A DNA stretch of 64,000 bases from an uncultured Dehalococcoidia bacterium. Lineage in GTDB: Bacteria; Chloroflexota; Dehalococcoidia; Lucifugimonadales; Australimonadaceae. Below the pieces are notes generated by a model that saw only the letters and a program-made list of their open reading frames with translations, ran no database searches and was not told where the DNA came from. Both the position numbers and the translations under genes were made by a program. Positions 51,488-60,798 of the stretch are shown in pieces. The DNA lies in contig OY282355.1 in assembly GCA_958295525.1 (NCBI GenBank), positions 2,227,931 to 2,291,930 of the forward strand, given 5' to 3'. Position 1 is the first letter of the stretch; every line of letters starts with the position of its first letter.

Positions 51488-52585
51488 ATGGCAACGCAAT
51501 CCGAGATGCTCGTCATAGACGCGGACGCCCACGTCGTGGAGTCCGCCCGCACGTGGGATTTCCTGGATGCGGACGAGGAGCGCCACCGCCCCGCGCTCTA
51601 CGCCTCGCCGCAGCGCCCGCAGCAAGAGTTCTGGTTCATAGACGGCAAGGCGCGCGGCACCAAGTTGCCCACGCTCGCGGAGAAGCAACTCGAGGAGATG
51701 TCGCGCCGCTCCGGCTACAACGTGGTGACCGCCGTCGCCGCCCGTGAAATGGACGACGTGCAACTGCGCCTCAACCACATGGACGAACTCGGCGTGGACG
51801 TGCAGGTGCTTCACAACACGCTCTGGATCACGAACGTCGCGGAGCGCCCGGACACGGAGGCCGCCCTCTGCCGCTGCTGGAACCGCTGGATGGCCGACGT
51901 TCACCGGCAAGGGCAAGGGCGCCTGCGCTGGTCGTGCGTGCTGCCCACGCTCACGATTTCCGAGTCGCTCGTCCAGATGCGCGACGCGAAAGAGCACGGC
52001 GCGGTCGCCGTCTGCCTGCGCGCTCACGAGGCGAACCGCCACCTGGTGGACCCCTACTTCTATCCGATCTACGAGGAGGCGCAGAACCTCGACCTCGCCG
52101 TCGTCGTGCACGTCTCCAACGCCGACGCGCTGCTGGCGGAGCGGCTGAAGTCGCAATACGACCTCGGCTCCTCGTTTTCGCCCTTGCGCGTTCCCACCGT
52201 CACCAGTTGCCACGAGTACATTATGAGCGAGGTTCCGTCGCTCTTCCCCCGGTTGCGCTGGGGGTTCATCGAGGTGAGCGCGCAGTGGGCGCCGTGGCTG
52301 ATCAAGGAGGCGCGCCGCCGCGCCCGCAAGCTCAGCCGGGACGTGCCGTGGGACATCTTCCCCGAGTACCGCATCTACGCCGCGTGCGAAACCGACGACG
52401 ACCTGCCGTTCATCCTCAAGTACGCGGGCGAGGACAACATCGTCATCGGCACGGACTACGGGCACAGCGACATATCCAGCGAGACGGACGCCATCGGCGT
52501 TTTCCGCGCCGCCGACTACGGGATCAGCGAGGAGGCGAAGCGCAAGATCCTCTGCGACAACCCCCGCAGGCTCTACGCGCTGTAG
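51488..52585 (+). CDS. Amidohydrolase-2 family metal-dependent hydrolase or decarboxylase
   Basis: TIM-barrel protein of 365 residues related to 2-amino-3-carboxymuconate semialdehyde decarboxylase. The metal motif is DADAHVVES (11-19), with His in AVVVHVSNAD, the YIMSEVPSLFPRLRWGFIE region, and the Asp/His in VIGTDYGHSDISSE near 320. Such proteins are abundant in SAR202-type genomes, where they are thought to act on recalcitrant ring compounds. An AAAGGAG site precedes the ATG. Substrate not determined. Confidence 0.85.
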   Translation: MATQSEMLVIDADAHVVESARTWDFLDADEERHRPALYASPQRPQQEFWFIDGKARGTKLPTLAEKQLEEMSRRSGYNVVTAVAAREMDDVQLRLNHMDELGVDVQVLHNTLWITNVAERPDTEAALCRCWNRWMADVHRQGQGRLRWSCVLPTLTISESLVQMRDAKEHGAVAVCLRAHEANRHLVDPYFYPIYEEAQNLDLAVVVHVSNADALLAERLKSQYDLGSSFSPLRVPTVTSCHEYIMSEVPSLFPRLRWGFIEVSAQWAPWLIKEARRRARKLSRDVPWDIFPEYRIYAACETDDDLPFILKYAGEDNIVIGTDYGHSDISSETDAIGVFRAADYGISEEAKRKILCDNPRRLYAL

Positions 52586-52610
52586 AGAGCGCGGCGCCCC
52601 CCGCGTCAGG

Positions 52611-52820
52611 GGGCGAGATTCCCGCCTGCGCGGGAATGACGGGGCAAGGGGGCGCGGGGACGATGCACGGGCAGGGCGGGACAGGGGCGGGAACGACGGG
52701 GGAGGGGGCGAGGTTCCCGCCTGCGCGGGAACGACGGGGCAGGGGGGCGCTTGCGCGCCGACTGGGATTCCCGCCTACGCGGGAATGACGGAGCAAGGGG
52801 GGCGAGATTCCCGCCGTTGC
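52611..52820. repeat. REP-like palindromes, inverted orientation
   Basis: Units at about 52617-52640, 52712-52735 and 52768-52790, plus a degenerate one near 52808, read GATTCCCGCC...GCGGGAATGAC, that is the reverse of the 35-50 kb copies. The spacer between the amidohydrolase and CoxG genes holds no ORF. Confidence 0.85.
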
Positions 52821-52881
52821 CGGAACGCGCCCGTTGCGGTAGGCTTGCCCCGTGCGCGACCCGCGCGCGAAAAGGAGCCGG

Positions 52882-53358
52882 ATGAAGTACCAGGGCAAAG
52901 TCGCCTTCAGGGCCTCCCCCGCCGACGTGTGGCGCATCGTGCTGGACATCGAGCAATTCGCCGAGTGCATGCCCGGCGTTCGCAACATCGTGAAAATAGA
53001 CGACCGCGCGTTCGAGGGCGGCATGAGCGCGAAGGTCGGCCCCGTCTCCGGCGACTTCTCCTTCCGCGCCGAAATCGTGGAGGCGGAGGAGCCCGTCCGC
53101 CTCGCCGCCCGCGTCGAAGGGCAGGATTCGCTCACCAAGAGCGCGATGACCGCCTCCATCGAGATGGCGCTCGCCGAAACGGACGGCGGCTGCGAACTCG
53201 ACTACGCTTCGGAAGTGACGATCAAAGGCAGGCTCGGCATCGTCGGCGATATGATCCTGCGCGCCACGGGAATGCAGGTCATCGAAGAGTTCTTCAACCG
53301 CCTCCGCGCCAAAGTGGAGGCTGACCCTCAGCCTGACCCTCAGGAGACCCGCGCGTAA
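52882..53358 (+). CDS. CoxG-family SRPBCC protein
   Basis: Helix-grip-fold protein of 158 residues beginning MKYQGKVAFRASPADVWRIV and containing the CMPGVRNI turn typical of carbon monoxide dehydrogenase subunit G (CoxG) relatives. CoxG helps to recruit the dehydrogenase to the membrane, but no CO or xanthine-type dehydrogenase genes are nearby, so this may be a lipid or ligand carrier. The ATG at 52882 has an AAGGAGC site 4-10 bases upstream; an earlier ATG at 52852 does not. Confidence 0.85.
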   Translation: MKYQGKVAFRASPADVWRIVLDIEQFAECMPGVRNIVKIDDRAFEGGMSAKVGPVSGDFSFRAEIVEAEEPVRLAARVEGQDSLTKSAMTASIEMALAETDGGCELDYASEVTIKGRLGIVGDMILRATGMQVIEEFFNRLRAKVEADPQPDPQETRA

Positions 53359-53466
53359 CGCGGGCGCGCCCTCGCCTGCCCTGCTAGAGAAGGGCGGGCG
53401 GGATTCCCGCCTGCGCGGGGAATGCGCGCCCGGCGCCGCTCGCCCGCTGAACAGGAGGAACGCCCT

Positions 53467-54975
53467 ATGCGCTACGACGCCATCGTGATCGGGGGAGGAT
53501 CGGCGGGATGCGTCGCCGCCGCGCGCCTCAGCGAAGACCCGGACAGAAGCGTCCTGCTCCTCGAGGCCGGCCCCGACCCGCAGCCGATTCCCGAAGTCAT
53601 CGCCAGCGGCGACCACATCGCCCGCGTCGTGCTCGAGTCGCCCTACGTGATGCTCTACCCAACGGCGCGCGCGGGCGACGGCAGCGAGTTCTACAAGATC
53701 AGCGGCCGCGTGATGGGCGGCGGCTCCTCCGTCAACGCAATGGCCGTCGTCCGCCCCACCAAGCGCGACCTCGACGGATGGGCCGCGCTCGGCAACCCCG
53801 GCTGGTCGTTCGACGATTGCCTGCCCCTTCTGAAGCGCATCGAGACGGACTCGGACTACGGCGGCGACGAGATCCACGGCGAGGACGGCCCGCTGTACGT
53901 CCAACGCCTCTTCAAGGTGGACGAAGAGGCGTCCGCGCCCGTGCGCGCGTTCATAGACCGCGCCCTCGCTATGGGCTTGCCGATGTGCCCCGACCTCAAC
54001 TCGCCGAACCCCTACGGCGTCTGCAGTTCCGCCTACAACGTCAAGGACGGCGTCCGCCAAAACACGACGGTCGCCTATCTGAATCCCGCGCGCGGACGCC
54101 CGAACCTGACGGTCGAGGCGGAGGCGCGGGTCCGCTCGCTGCGGATAGCGAATGGCCGCGTGAGCGCCGTCGTCTACGAGCGGGGCGGCGCGCCGCGAAC
54201 GGCGGAGGCGGACGTCGTCGTCCTCTGCGCGGGCGTCTACCACAGCCCGCAGATCCTGATGCTCTCCGGCGTCGGCCCGCCGAAGGAACTGGAGCGTGTC
54301 GGCGTGCCCGTCGTCCACGCCCTCGAGGGCGTCGGCGAGAACTACCAAGACCACGCGACAATGGAAATGACGTTCGAGGGGCGGTCGGAGTTCAACCCCG
54401 ATTGGGTCATTCCGCGCTTCCGCCTGATGTACAAGAGCGACCCGTCGCTTCCGAACGGCGACTTCCATATCTTCCAGCGCCCGCCGACGGAGATTCCCGG
54501 CCTGAAGCGGATGATGCCCGTCTCCGCGAATCTCTTGGAGCAGCGCGACCGGGGGCGCGTCCGCCTCGTCAGCGCCGACCCGGACGACCTGCCGGAGATC
54601 GAGGACGCGATGCTCCGCCACCCGGACGATCTCAAGGCGATGACGACGGCGATGGAGTTCGTCTACGAACTCGTCCAGCACGAGTCGATGCGCGAGTTCT
54701 ACGGCCCGCTGATGCAGCCGTCGCGGGACGAGGATTGGGGGGCGTTCGCCCGCAGCGCGCACGGCAGTTACCATCACGGCGTCGGAACCTGCAAGATGGG
54801 GCCGGCGTCCGACCCGATGGCCGTCGTGGACGCCAACCTGCGCGCGCACGGGCTGGACAATCTCTATGTCGCCGACGCGTCCGTAATGCCGGTCATCACG
54901 CATGCCAACACGAACGTGACGTCCCTGATGATCGGGGAGCGCGCCGCCGACGTGATCCGGGCGCTCGTCGGCTAG
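53467..54975 (+). CDS. GMC-family FAD oxidoreductase
   Basis: Flavoenzyme of 502 residues of the glucose-methanol-choline family that oxidises an alcohol. The FAD loop IGGGSAGCVAAARL is at 8-21, the family signature GRVMGGGSSVNAMAVVRP follows near 80, and the active-site His is in GSYHHGVGTCKMG with Asn in HANTNVTSLMIGERAAD at the end. Choline dehydrogenase-like members often accept other alcohols. The start at 53467 follows a GGAGG site. A palindromic repeat at about 53400-53425 lies upstream. Confidence 0.9.
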   Translation: MRYDAIVIGGGSAGCVAAARLSEDPDRSVLLLEAGPDPQPIPEVIASGDHIARVVLESPYVMLYPTARAGDGSEFYKISGRVMGGGSSVNAMAVVRPTKRDLDGWAALGNPGWSFDDCLPLLKRIETDSDYGGDEIHGEDGPLYVQRLFKVDEEASAPVRAFIDRALAMGLPMCPDLNSPNPYGVCSSAYNVKDGVRQNTTVAYLNPARGRPNLTVEAEARVRSLRIANGRVSAVVYERGGAPRTAEADVVVLCAGVYHSPQILMLSGVGPPKELERVGVPVVHALEGVGENYQDHATMEMTFEGRSEFNPDWVIPRFRLMYKSDPSLPNGDFHIFQRPPTEIPGLKRMMPVSANLLEQRDRGRVRLVSADPDDLPEIEDAMLRHPDDLKAMTTAMEFVYELVQHESMREFYGPLMQPSRDEDWGAFARSAHGSYHHGVGTCKMGPASDPMAVVDANLRAHGLDNLYVADASVMPVITHANTNVTSLMIGERAADVIRALVG

Positions 54976-54999
54976 GCCGCGCCCAACGCTCATGGGATG

Positions 55000-55110
55000 C
55001 GAGGTTCCCGCCTGCGCGGAAATGACGGGGCAAGGGGGGCGAGATTCCCGCCTACGCGGGAATGACGGGACAGGGGGGCGAGGTTCCCGCTTTCGCGGGA
55101 ACCTCGCCCC
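55000..55110. repeat. Three REP-like palindromes after the GMC gene
   Basis: Units lie at about 55003-55026, 55040-55065 and 55083-55106, all in the inverted orientation. The last touches the end of higA. Confidence 0.85.
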
Positions 55111-55117
55111 CTCTCGT

Positions 55118-55408
55118 TCAGGCCGCCGTTTCGACGAGCGGGGCGATGGCGCTCACGTCCGTCGCGGCGCGGGCGGCCTCCAAGTCGTGCATATGCTGGA
55201 GGTTGAGCCAGAAGTCAGGAGTCATACGCAGGGCTCGACCGATGCGGAGGGCGGTGTCCGCCGTGATCGCTCTTCTCCCCCGAACGATCCGGCTAATGCG
55301 GAAAGGCGGAACGCCGGACGCATCCGCCAAGCGGCGCTGGCTAACGCCCAGGTCTCGCAGAATGTCCGCGAGGTGCTCGCCCGGATGGATTGGGCCCTCT
55401 TCGCTCAT
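55118..55408 (-). CDS. higA: HigA-family antitoxin
   Basis: Antitoxin of 96 residues with an XRE helix-turn-helix: IHPGEHLADILRDLGVSQRR, then LADASGVPPFRISRIVRGRR, followed by MTPDFWLNLQHMHDLEAARA, the hallmark of HigA/VapI proteins. It would bind HigB and repress the operon. It lies 9 bases downstream of higB, the toxin-first order usual for higBA. Confidence 0.92.
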   Translation of the reverse strand: MSEEGPIHPGEHLADILRDLGVSQRRLADASGVPPFRISRIVRGRRAITADTALRIGRALRMTPDFWLNLQHMHDLEAARAATDVSAIAPLVETAA

Positions 55409-55417
55409 AGCGCATCC

Positions 55418-55699
55418 TCAGCGATGGTAGTCCACGATCTCAATCTCTACGGCGCCGTCGGGCGTCCATCGGAAGCAAACGCGCCATTGGTCGTTAACGC
55501 GGATGCTTGCTTGGCCCGCCCTGCTCCCGCGCAGCCGCTCGAGCCTATGGGAAGGCGGAACAGCGAGGTCGCTGAGGCTTGCGGCCGCGACAACGCGCTG
55601 CAGCCTCATCCTCGCTCGCCGCCGGAGGTCGGGCGGAAATCCGGGGACGGCCAACCCAAGATAGAGCCGCTCCGCGTCTTTGTCCTTGAAGCGGTCCAC
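55418..55699 (-). CDS. higB: HigB-family toxin (RelE-like mRNA interferase)
   Basis: Toxin of 93 residues. It begins with FKDKDAERLYLG, continues with PPDLRRRARMRLQRVVAAAS and ends SIRVNDQWRVCFRW...VEIVDYHR, the HigB/RelE pattern that cleaves mRNA on ribosomes. GTG at 55699 is the likely start. Both neighbouring gaps contain palindromic repeats. Confidence 0.9.
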   Translation of the reverse strand: MDRFKDKDAERLYLGLAVPGFPPDLRRRARMRLQRVVAAASLSDLAVPPSHRLERLRGSRAGQASIRVNDQWRVCFRWTPDGAVEIEIVDYHR

Positions 55700-55796
55700 T
55701 GCGCGGCGATACTACCGCCTTCGCGTCAGCAGCGTCAAGCGTTCTCTCTAGCCCCCGTCGCGCCCCGGCGGTCCTCAGCATGCGCATGGGGCGCTT

Positions 55797-55995
55797 CCAG
55801 TAGGTTCCCGCTTTCGCGGGCAGGGCGAGGCGCTTCCAGTAGGTTCCCGCTTTCGCGGGAATGACGTGGCGCCCGGGGTGATCTGGAGACGCTGCGCACA
55901 GCGCATCGTCCGGCGCTTGCGCGCCGCTGGGTCCCCGCCTTCGCGGGAATGACGGGACAGGGGGGCGAGGTTCCCGCCTAACGCGGAATGACGGG
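55797..55995. repeat. REP-like repeats including an inverted copy of the 41-kb composite
   Basis: Units at about 55803-55822, 55844-55865, 55935-55955 and 55968-55990. The sequence following the second (GTGGCGCCCGGGGTGA) is the reverse complement of the flank found at 41055-41075 and 41170-41185. The 55700-56090 gap holds no gene. Confidence 0.85.
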
Positions 55996-56031
55996 GCGGG
56001 AACTCCCCCCTTCCCGCCCGGCGCGCGCTTA

Positions 56032-56040
56032 TGCTATAGT
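56032..56040 (+). promoter_or_regulatory. Extended -10 promoter of the succinate dehydrogenase locus
   Basis: TGCTATAGT ends 50 bases upstream of the sdhA ATG. It is the plus-strand member of the recurring TGCTATANT element; no -35 box is evident. Confidence 0.6.
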
Positions 56041-56090
56041 CAACGGCGGATTCGCATCCGAAATTCCGACGGCAGGTGAAGACGACGGCA

Positions 56091-57797
56091 ATGGCTGACC
56101 ATGACGTTCTTGTTGTGGGGGCGGGGCTCGCGGGAATGCGGGCCGCGATCGCCGCGCACCGCGCTGGCGCCAGCGTGGCGATGATGAGCAAGGTGCATCC
56201 CGTTCGGAGCCACTCGAACGCCGCGCAGGGCGGCATCAACGCCGCGCTCCGAGGGGCCGACGACTCCGTCGACTCCCACGTGTTCGATACGGTGAAGGGC
56301 TCCGACTACCTCGGCGACCAGGACGCCATCGAGTATATGTGCGCCGAGGCGCCTTCCGAGATCATCGCCCTCGAGCATATGGGCGTCATCTTCAACCGCG
56401 ACGAGGAAGGGCGGCTGGGGACGCGGGCGTTCGGCGGCGCGAGTTACGCCCGCACCTTCTTCGTGGCCGACATCACGGGGCAGGCGATTCTGCACGTGAT
56501 GTACGAGCAGATTATGAAGGCCGGGGTCCGCTCCTACGAAGAGTGGTTCGTGACCGACCTGATCGTCGAGGACGGCGCCTGCAAGGGCGTGATCGCTATG
56601 GAGATGCTCACGGGCAAACTCCGGGCGGTCTCCGCCAAGACGGTCATCCTCGCGTCCGGCGGCGTAGGGAGAGCGTTCGAGCCGAGCACGAACGCGCTGA
56701 TCTGCACGGGCGACGGCATCGCGCTCGCCTACCGCGCCGGCGCCACGCTGCTGGATATGGAGATGGTGCAATACCATCCGACGACGCTCGCGGGCAACGG
56801 GGTGCTGCTGTCGGAAGCGGCGCGCGGCGAGGGGGCGTATCTCCTCAACTCCAAAGGCGAGCGCTTTATGGAGCACTACGCTCCGAAGATGAAGGAACTC
56901 GCCTCCCGCGACGTGGTGTCCCGCTCCGAGCAGACGGAGATAGAGGAAGGGCGCGGCGTGGACGGCTGCGTGCTGCTGGACTTGCGCCACCTCGGTCGGG
57001 AACTCATCCTCACGAAGTTGAAGTACATCTACGAGGCGGCGCGCGACTACGCGGGCGTGGATATGGCGGACGACCCGGTGCCCATTCGCCCGGGCCAGCA
57101 CTACATTATGGGCGGGATCAAGACGGATATTGACGCGCGCGCGTGGGACGCCGCAGGCTCCGCCGGATGGGACGGCCCGCGGGGGCTTTTCGCCGCGGGC
57201 GAGGCCGCCTGCGTGAGCGTTCACGGCGGCAACCGCCTCGGCGCGAACTCGCTGCTGGAGACGGTCGTCTTCGGCAAGCGCGCGGGAGAGGTCGCCGCGG
57301 CCTACGCCCGCGAGACGCCGGACTTCGAGGTTCCGCCGTCGCGCCTCGCGGACGCCGAGCGCGGCCTCAAGGAACTGCTCGACCGCCCCGACAACGGGGA
57401 GATGACGGGAGCGCTGCGGCTGGAGATGGGCCGCGTGATGAACGAGCATCTCGCCGTCTTCCGAACGGAAGACGGGATGCGAACGGCGCTCGCGGAAATA
57501 CGCTCGCTCAAGGAGCGCTATCAGTCGCTCCCCGTCAAGCACAAGGGCGGCGTCTACAACACCGACCTGATCTTCCACGTCGAGTTGGGCTATATGCTGG
57601 ACTCTTCCGAGGCTATCGTCGCGTCCGGCCTGCTCCGTAAAGAGAGCCGCGGCGCGCACTTCCGGCGCGACATCCCCGACCGGAACGACGGGGAATGGCT
57701 GAAGCACACCACCGCGCGCTTGGGCGCGGACGGCCCGGAAGTCGGGACGCTGCCCGTCACGGTGACGCGGTGGGAGCCGCAGGCGAGGGTCTACTAG
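56091..57797 (+). CDS. sdhA: Succinate dehydrogenase/fumarate reductase flavoprotein subunit
   Basis: Catalytic FAD subunit of 568 residues that interconverts succinate and fumarate. The FAD loop is [14 protein letters not shown] (8-21). His 41 in [15 protein letters not shown] is the site of covalent FAD attachment. Substrate-binding stretches include [20 protein letters not shown] and [14 protein letters not shown]. No Tat signal is present, so it faces the cytosol. ATG 56091 begins the family core; a GTG 15 bases upstream is in frame. It leads the cluster that includes sdhB and an HdrB-like subunit, with a lipoprotein gene overlapping its stop codon. Confidence 0.93.
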   Translation: MADHDVLVVGAGLAGMRAAIAAHRAGASVAMMSKVHPVRSHSNAAQGGINAALRGADDSVDSHVFDTVKGSDYLGDQDAIEYMCAEAPSEIIALEHMGVIFNRDEEGRLGTRAFGGASYARTFFVADITGQAILHVMYEQIMKAGVRSYEEWFVTDLIVEDGACKGVIAMEMLTGKLRAVSAKTVILASGGVGRAFEPSTNALICTGDGIALAYRAGATLLDMEMVQYHPTTLAGNGVLLSEAARGEGAYLLNSKGERFMEHYAPKMKELASRDVVSRSEQTEIEEGRGVDGCVLLDLRHLGRELILTKLKYIYEAARDYAGVDMADDPVPIRPGQHYIMGGIKTDIDARAWDAAGSAGWDGPRGLFAAGEAACVSVHGGNRLGANSLLETVVFGKRAGEVAAAYARETPDFEVPPSRLADAERGLKELLDRPDNGEMTGALRLEMGRVMNEHLAVFRTEDGMRTALAEIRSLKERYQSLPVKHKGGVYNTDLIFHVELGYMLDSSEAIVASGLLRKESRGAHFRRDIPDRNDGEWLKHTTARLGADGPEVGTLPVTVTRWEPQARVY

Positions 57798-58846
57798 TGC
57801 GCGTTGCGATGCGGCGGGTCTTTCGCGGCGGCGCCGCGGCTCTGGCCGCGGCCGCCCTCGCCGCCGCTTGCGGCGGCGGCTCCGACGCGCCCGCTCCCTC
57901 AATCGTGACCCGCTACGCGCCACCGGACGCGGGAATGATCGCCTGGGTCGACGCGGAGCAGGCCGCCGCGTACCTCGGCGAGTCGCTGGACATTCTGCCG
58001 GAGAGCCTGATCGGCGCGTTTCCGCTCGACGAGGCGCTCGGCGCGTTGACGGAGGAGTCCGGCTTCGACGTCGCCGGCCTCTCCGAGGTTATGGCGTTCG
58101 CCAACGCCGACTTGGACGGCGGGGCCGTCGTGCTCGACGGCGTGACCGTGGACGATTTCCTGCAGCGCGTTCGGGATCTGCTGGGCGACGCCGAATTAGA
58201 GGAGAAGTCCCATCGGGGCGCCGCAATGATCGAAACGCCCACTGACTCGGACGGCGGCGCTCTGGCCGCCGCCGCAGTTCGGGACGGCGACGGCCCCGAA
58301 CTGCATATCATTGGAACGGCGAACGAGGTGCGGGCGGCGATAGACCGGCAAGCCGACGCGCGCGAAGGAAACGGAGACGCCGACGGCCCGGCGCTCGAGG
58401 CGCTGCGCGCGCTCGGAGACGGCTGGACGCGGTTTGCGATGGCCGTCCCCGACGGCGCGTTCGGCGATCTGACCGACGCGCTGCCGGACGAGTACGGCGG
58501 CCTCTTCGCCGGGGTGGACGCGGGCGTTCTCTCCGGCCTAACGCTGGCCGGTTTCGCGGCGAACCGCGAAGACGGCGGCGCGGAGCGCTGGACGCTGCGC
58601 CTCGAATACGCCGACGACGACGGCGCGGAGCGCGCCGCGAGCCTGGCCGAGGGGGCGATCGCCGTAAGCAAGGCGCTCACGCCGGAGGGGGCGTCGCTGG
58701 ATGTTTTAGATGCCGCGGAAGTCTCCCGCGACGGAACGGCGGTCACGGTCGTCTCCTCCGCGACGGCGGAGCAGGCGGAGGCGCTCCGCGCTGAGCAGGC
58801 CGAGGCGCTCCGGAATCAGATAGACAGCCTGGGGATGGCGCTCTAA
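57797..58846 (+). CDS. Lipoprotein of unknown function between sdhA and sdhB
   Basis: The 349-residue protein starts at GTG 57797, overlapping the sdhA stop (TAGTG), with GAGGG 7 bases upstream; ATG 57809 is an alternative. A signal peptide ends in the lipobox LAAAC. The mature part is acidic and Ala/Asp/Glu-rich with no Cys, and contains repeated patterns such as SIVTRYAPPDAGMIAWVDAE, DGVTVDDFLQRVRDLLGDAE and, at the C-terminus, AEQAEALRAEQAEALRNQ. It looks like a DUF3352-type secreted protein, but I cannot name a family with confidence. Its placement inside the sdh operon is unexpected. Confidence 0.7.
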   Translation: MRVAMRRVFRGGAAALAAAALAAACGGGSDAPAPSIVTRYAPPDAGMIAWVDAEQAAAYLGESLDILPESLIGAFPLDEALGALTEESGFDVAGLSEVMAFANADLDGGAVVLDGVTVDDFLQRVRDLLGDAELEEKSHRGAAMIETPTDSDGGALAAAAVRDGDGPELHIIGTANEVRAAIDRQADAREGNGDADGPALEALRALGDGWTRFAMAVPDGAFGDLTDALPDEYGGLFAGVDAGVLSGLTLAGFAANREDGGAERWTLRLEYADDDGAERAASLAEGAIAVSKALTPEGASLDVLDAAEVSRDGTAVTVVSSATAEQAEALRAEQAEALRNQIDSLGMAL

Positions 58847-58890
58847 GGCGCCGCGCCCCGGAAGCAGGACGGCGGAAGGACGGCAAAGGG

Positions 58891-59853
58891 ATGCAAGCGA
58901 AGATTCGCGTTCAGCGCTACGACCCTGAGAGTTCCGAGCAGCCCTGGCTGCAGGAGTACGACGTTGACGCGCCGGAGCGCTACTCCGTGCTCGACGCGCT
59001 CGTCAAGGTTCGGGAGGAGATAGACCCCAGCCTCGCGCTCCGGTGCTCGTGCCGCGCGGCCATCTGCGGCTCCTGCGCGATGCGGGTGAACGACCAAGCG
59101 CGGCTCGCCTGCAACACGCGCCTCAGCTCCGTCGTGGAGGACGGCGGAACGGTGAAGATCGAGCCGATGGGCAACCAGCGGGTCGTGAAAGACCTGGTGG
59201 TCGACCTGCAACTCTTCTGGGGCAAGGTTCGCGCGGTGCAGCCCTACCTTCAGCCGGACGCGGAGCCGGGGCCGGAAGAGGAGTTCATCGCGTCCAACGA
59301 GTCTATGCTCAACCTGCTGACTCCAATGGGCTGCATTATGTGCGGAGCGTGCGTTTCGGACTGCACGGCGCTGGAGGTCGACGAGAACTTCTTGGGCCCC
59401 GCCGCGCTCGCCAAGTCGTACCGCTTCGTGGCCGACCCGCGCGACGGCAAGAGCGGGGAGCGGCTGGGCGCGCTGAACGAGTACGGCGGCGTGTGGGACT
59501 GCGCGCGCTGCTATATGTGCGTCGAGGTTTGCCCGAAGGGCGTCGCGCCGATGGACCGCATTATGGAGTTGCGCGAGTCGGTCATGGCGTCGGGAGCGCC
59601 CGGCACGCCCGGGTCGCGCCACGTGCAATCGTTCGCCAACTCGGTCGCGCGGTCGGGCTGGCTGGACGAGACGATGCTCGCCGTGGACTCGTGGGGCAAG
59701 AAGAACGTGCCGAAACTGCTGAGCGAGGCGCCGCTAGGCATTCGGGCGCTCCGGCGCGGCAAGTTCCCAATGCCGGCGTTCCTGCATCACAAGCGCCCCG
59801 GCCACCGGAACGTCCGCCGGATATTCGAGCGGGCGGAAGCGGGCAAGGAGTAG
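58891..59853 (+). CDS. sdhB: Succinate dehydrogenase/fumarate reductase iron-sulfur subunit
   Basis: Electron-transfer subunit of 320 residues. The 2Fe-2S cluster is bound by Cys 54, 59, 62 and 74 (CRAAICGSC...C). Two further cysteine groups, CIMCGACVSDC and CARCYMCVEVCPKG, hold the remaining clusters. The C-terminal extension of about 60 residues (KKNVPKLLSEAPLGIRALRR) is longer than in classical SdhB and typical of non-classical enzymes that dock to a CCG-domain subunit. Confidence 0.92.
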   Translation: MQAKIRVQRYDPESSEQPWLQEYDVDAPERYSVLDALVKVREEIDPSLALRCSCRAAICGSCAMRVNDQARLACNTRLSSVVEDGGTVKIEPMGNQRVVKDLVVDLQLFWGKVRAVQPYLQPDAEPGPEEEFIASNESMLNLLTPMGCIMCGACVSDCTALEVDENFLGPAALAKSYRFVADPRDGKSGERLGALNEYGGVWDCARCYMCVEVCPKGVAPMDRIMELRESVMASGAPGTPGSRHVQSFANSVARSGWLDETMLAVDSWGKKNVPKLLSEAPLGIRALRRGKFPMPAFLHHKRPGHRNVRRIFERAEAGKE

Positions 59854-59855
59854 CG

Positions 59856-60743
59856 ATGAAGTACGCGTTCTACCCCGGCTGCGTCTCGCGCGGCGGCACG
59901 CCGGAACTCTACACGTCCACGATGGCCATCGCCGGAAGGCTCGGGCTGGAGTTGGAGGAGATTCACGGCGCCTCCTGCACCGGCGCGGGCGTGTTGCAAG
60001 AGAAGGGACAGAAACTCGGCGACACGCTCAACGCCCGGACGTTCGCAATGGCCGAGCGCATGGGGCTGACCACGATCCTCAACATCTGCTCCACCTGCCA
60101 GGGCGTGATGGCGCAGGCGAACCACCGGCTGCTGGCCGACCCGGACTACCTTGCGGAAGTGAACCGGGAACTGGCGGGAGAAGGGCTGGAGTACACGGGC
60201 AGAATCGTCATCAAGCACCTCGCCTGGGCGATCGTGGAGGAAGTGGGGCTGGACGCGCTCAAGAGCCTGGTCGTCGCGCCGCTGCGGGATCTGAAGGTCG
60301 CGCCGTTCTACGGGTGTTACATCCTGCGCCCGTCGTGGGCGCTGGGGCTCGACGAAAACCCCGGGCGCGAGCATTACTTGGAGCGGATCATCGAAACCTG
60401 CGGGGCGGAGCCCGTCAACTTCCCCGGGCGCGTGAAGTGCTGCGGGTTTCCCATTATGCTCATCAACGAGCGGAACTCGATGGCGATGGTCGCCAATCAC
60501 ACGACGAGCGCGCGCGATCACGGAGCGGACGCGATGGTCACGCCGTGCCCGCTCTGCCATCTGAACCTGGACGGCCAGCAGCCGAAGGCGGCCTCCCAGC
60601 GCGGCGAGAAGATCAATATGCCGATTCTCCACCTTCCGCAGATGATCGGAATGGCGATGGGGCTCTCGCGCAAGGAACTGGGCTTGGGACGGCATATCGT
60701 CAGCGCGAAACCGCTTCTGGAAAAGGCGAGCGTCCGCGTCTAG
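59856..60743 (+). CDS. HdrB-like CCG-domain subunit (SdhE type) of the succinate dehydrogenase
   Basis: The 295-residue protein has two cysteine-rich CCG domains: YPGCVSRGG with ICSTCQGVM in the first half, and [32 protein letters not shown] in the second. It replaces the haem-b membrane anchor in type E succinate dehydrogenases and methylmenaquinol:fumarate reductases, binding the membrane peripherally and passing electrons to or from quinone. It starts 2 bases after sdhB. No SdhC or SdhD membrane subunit is in the window, supporting the non-classical complex. Confidence 0.9.
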   Translation: MKYAFYPGCVSRGGTPELYTSTMAIAGRLGLELEEIHGASCTGAGVLQEKGQKLGDTLNARTFAMAERMGLTTILNICSTCQGVMAQANHRLLADPDYLAEVNRELAGEGLEYTGRIVIKHLAWAIVEEVGLDALKSLVVAPLRDLKVAPFYGCYILRPSWALGLDENPGREHYLERIIETCGAEPVNFPGRVKCCGFPIMLINERNSMAMVANHTTSARDHGADAMVTPCPLCHLNLDGQQPKAASQRGEKINMPILHLPQMIGMAMGLSRKELGLGRHIVSAKPLLEKASVRV

Positions 60744-60798
60744 CAATGAGCCGCGGCGGCGAGCCGCGGCGCGGATTTTTACGGAGGAGGACCCAAGA

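Noticed and set aside
52606-54993. 795-codon minus-strand frame opposite CoxG and GMC genes
   Set aside because: It runs through repeats and two real genes, and the translation has no recognisable domain.
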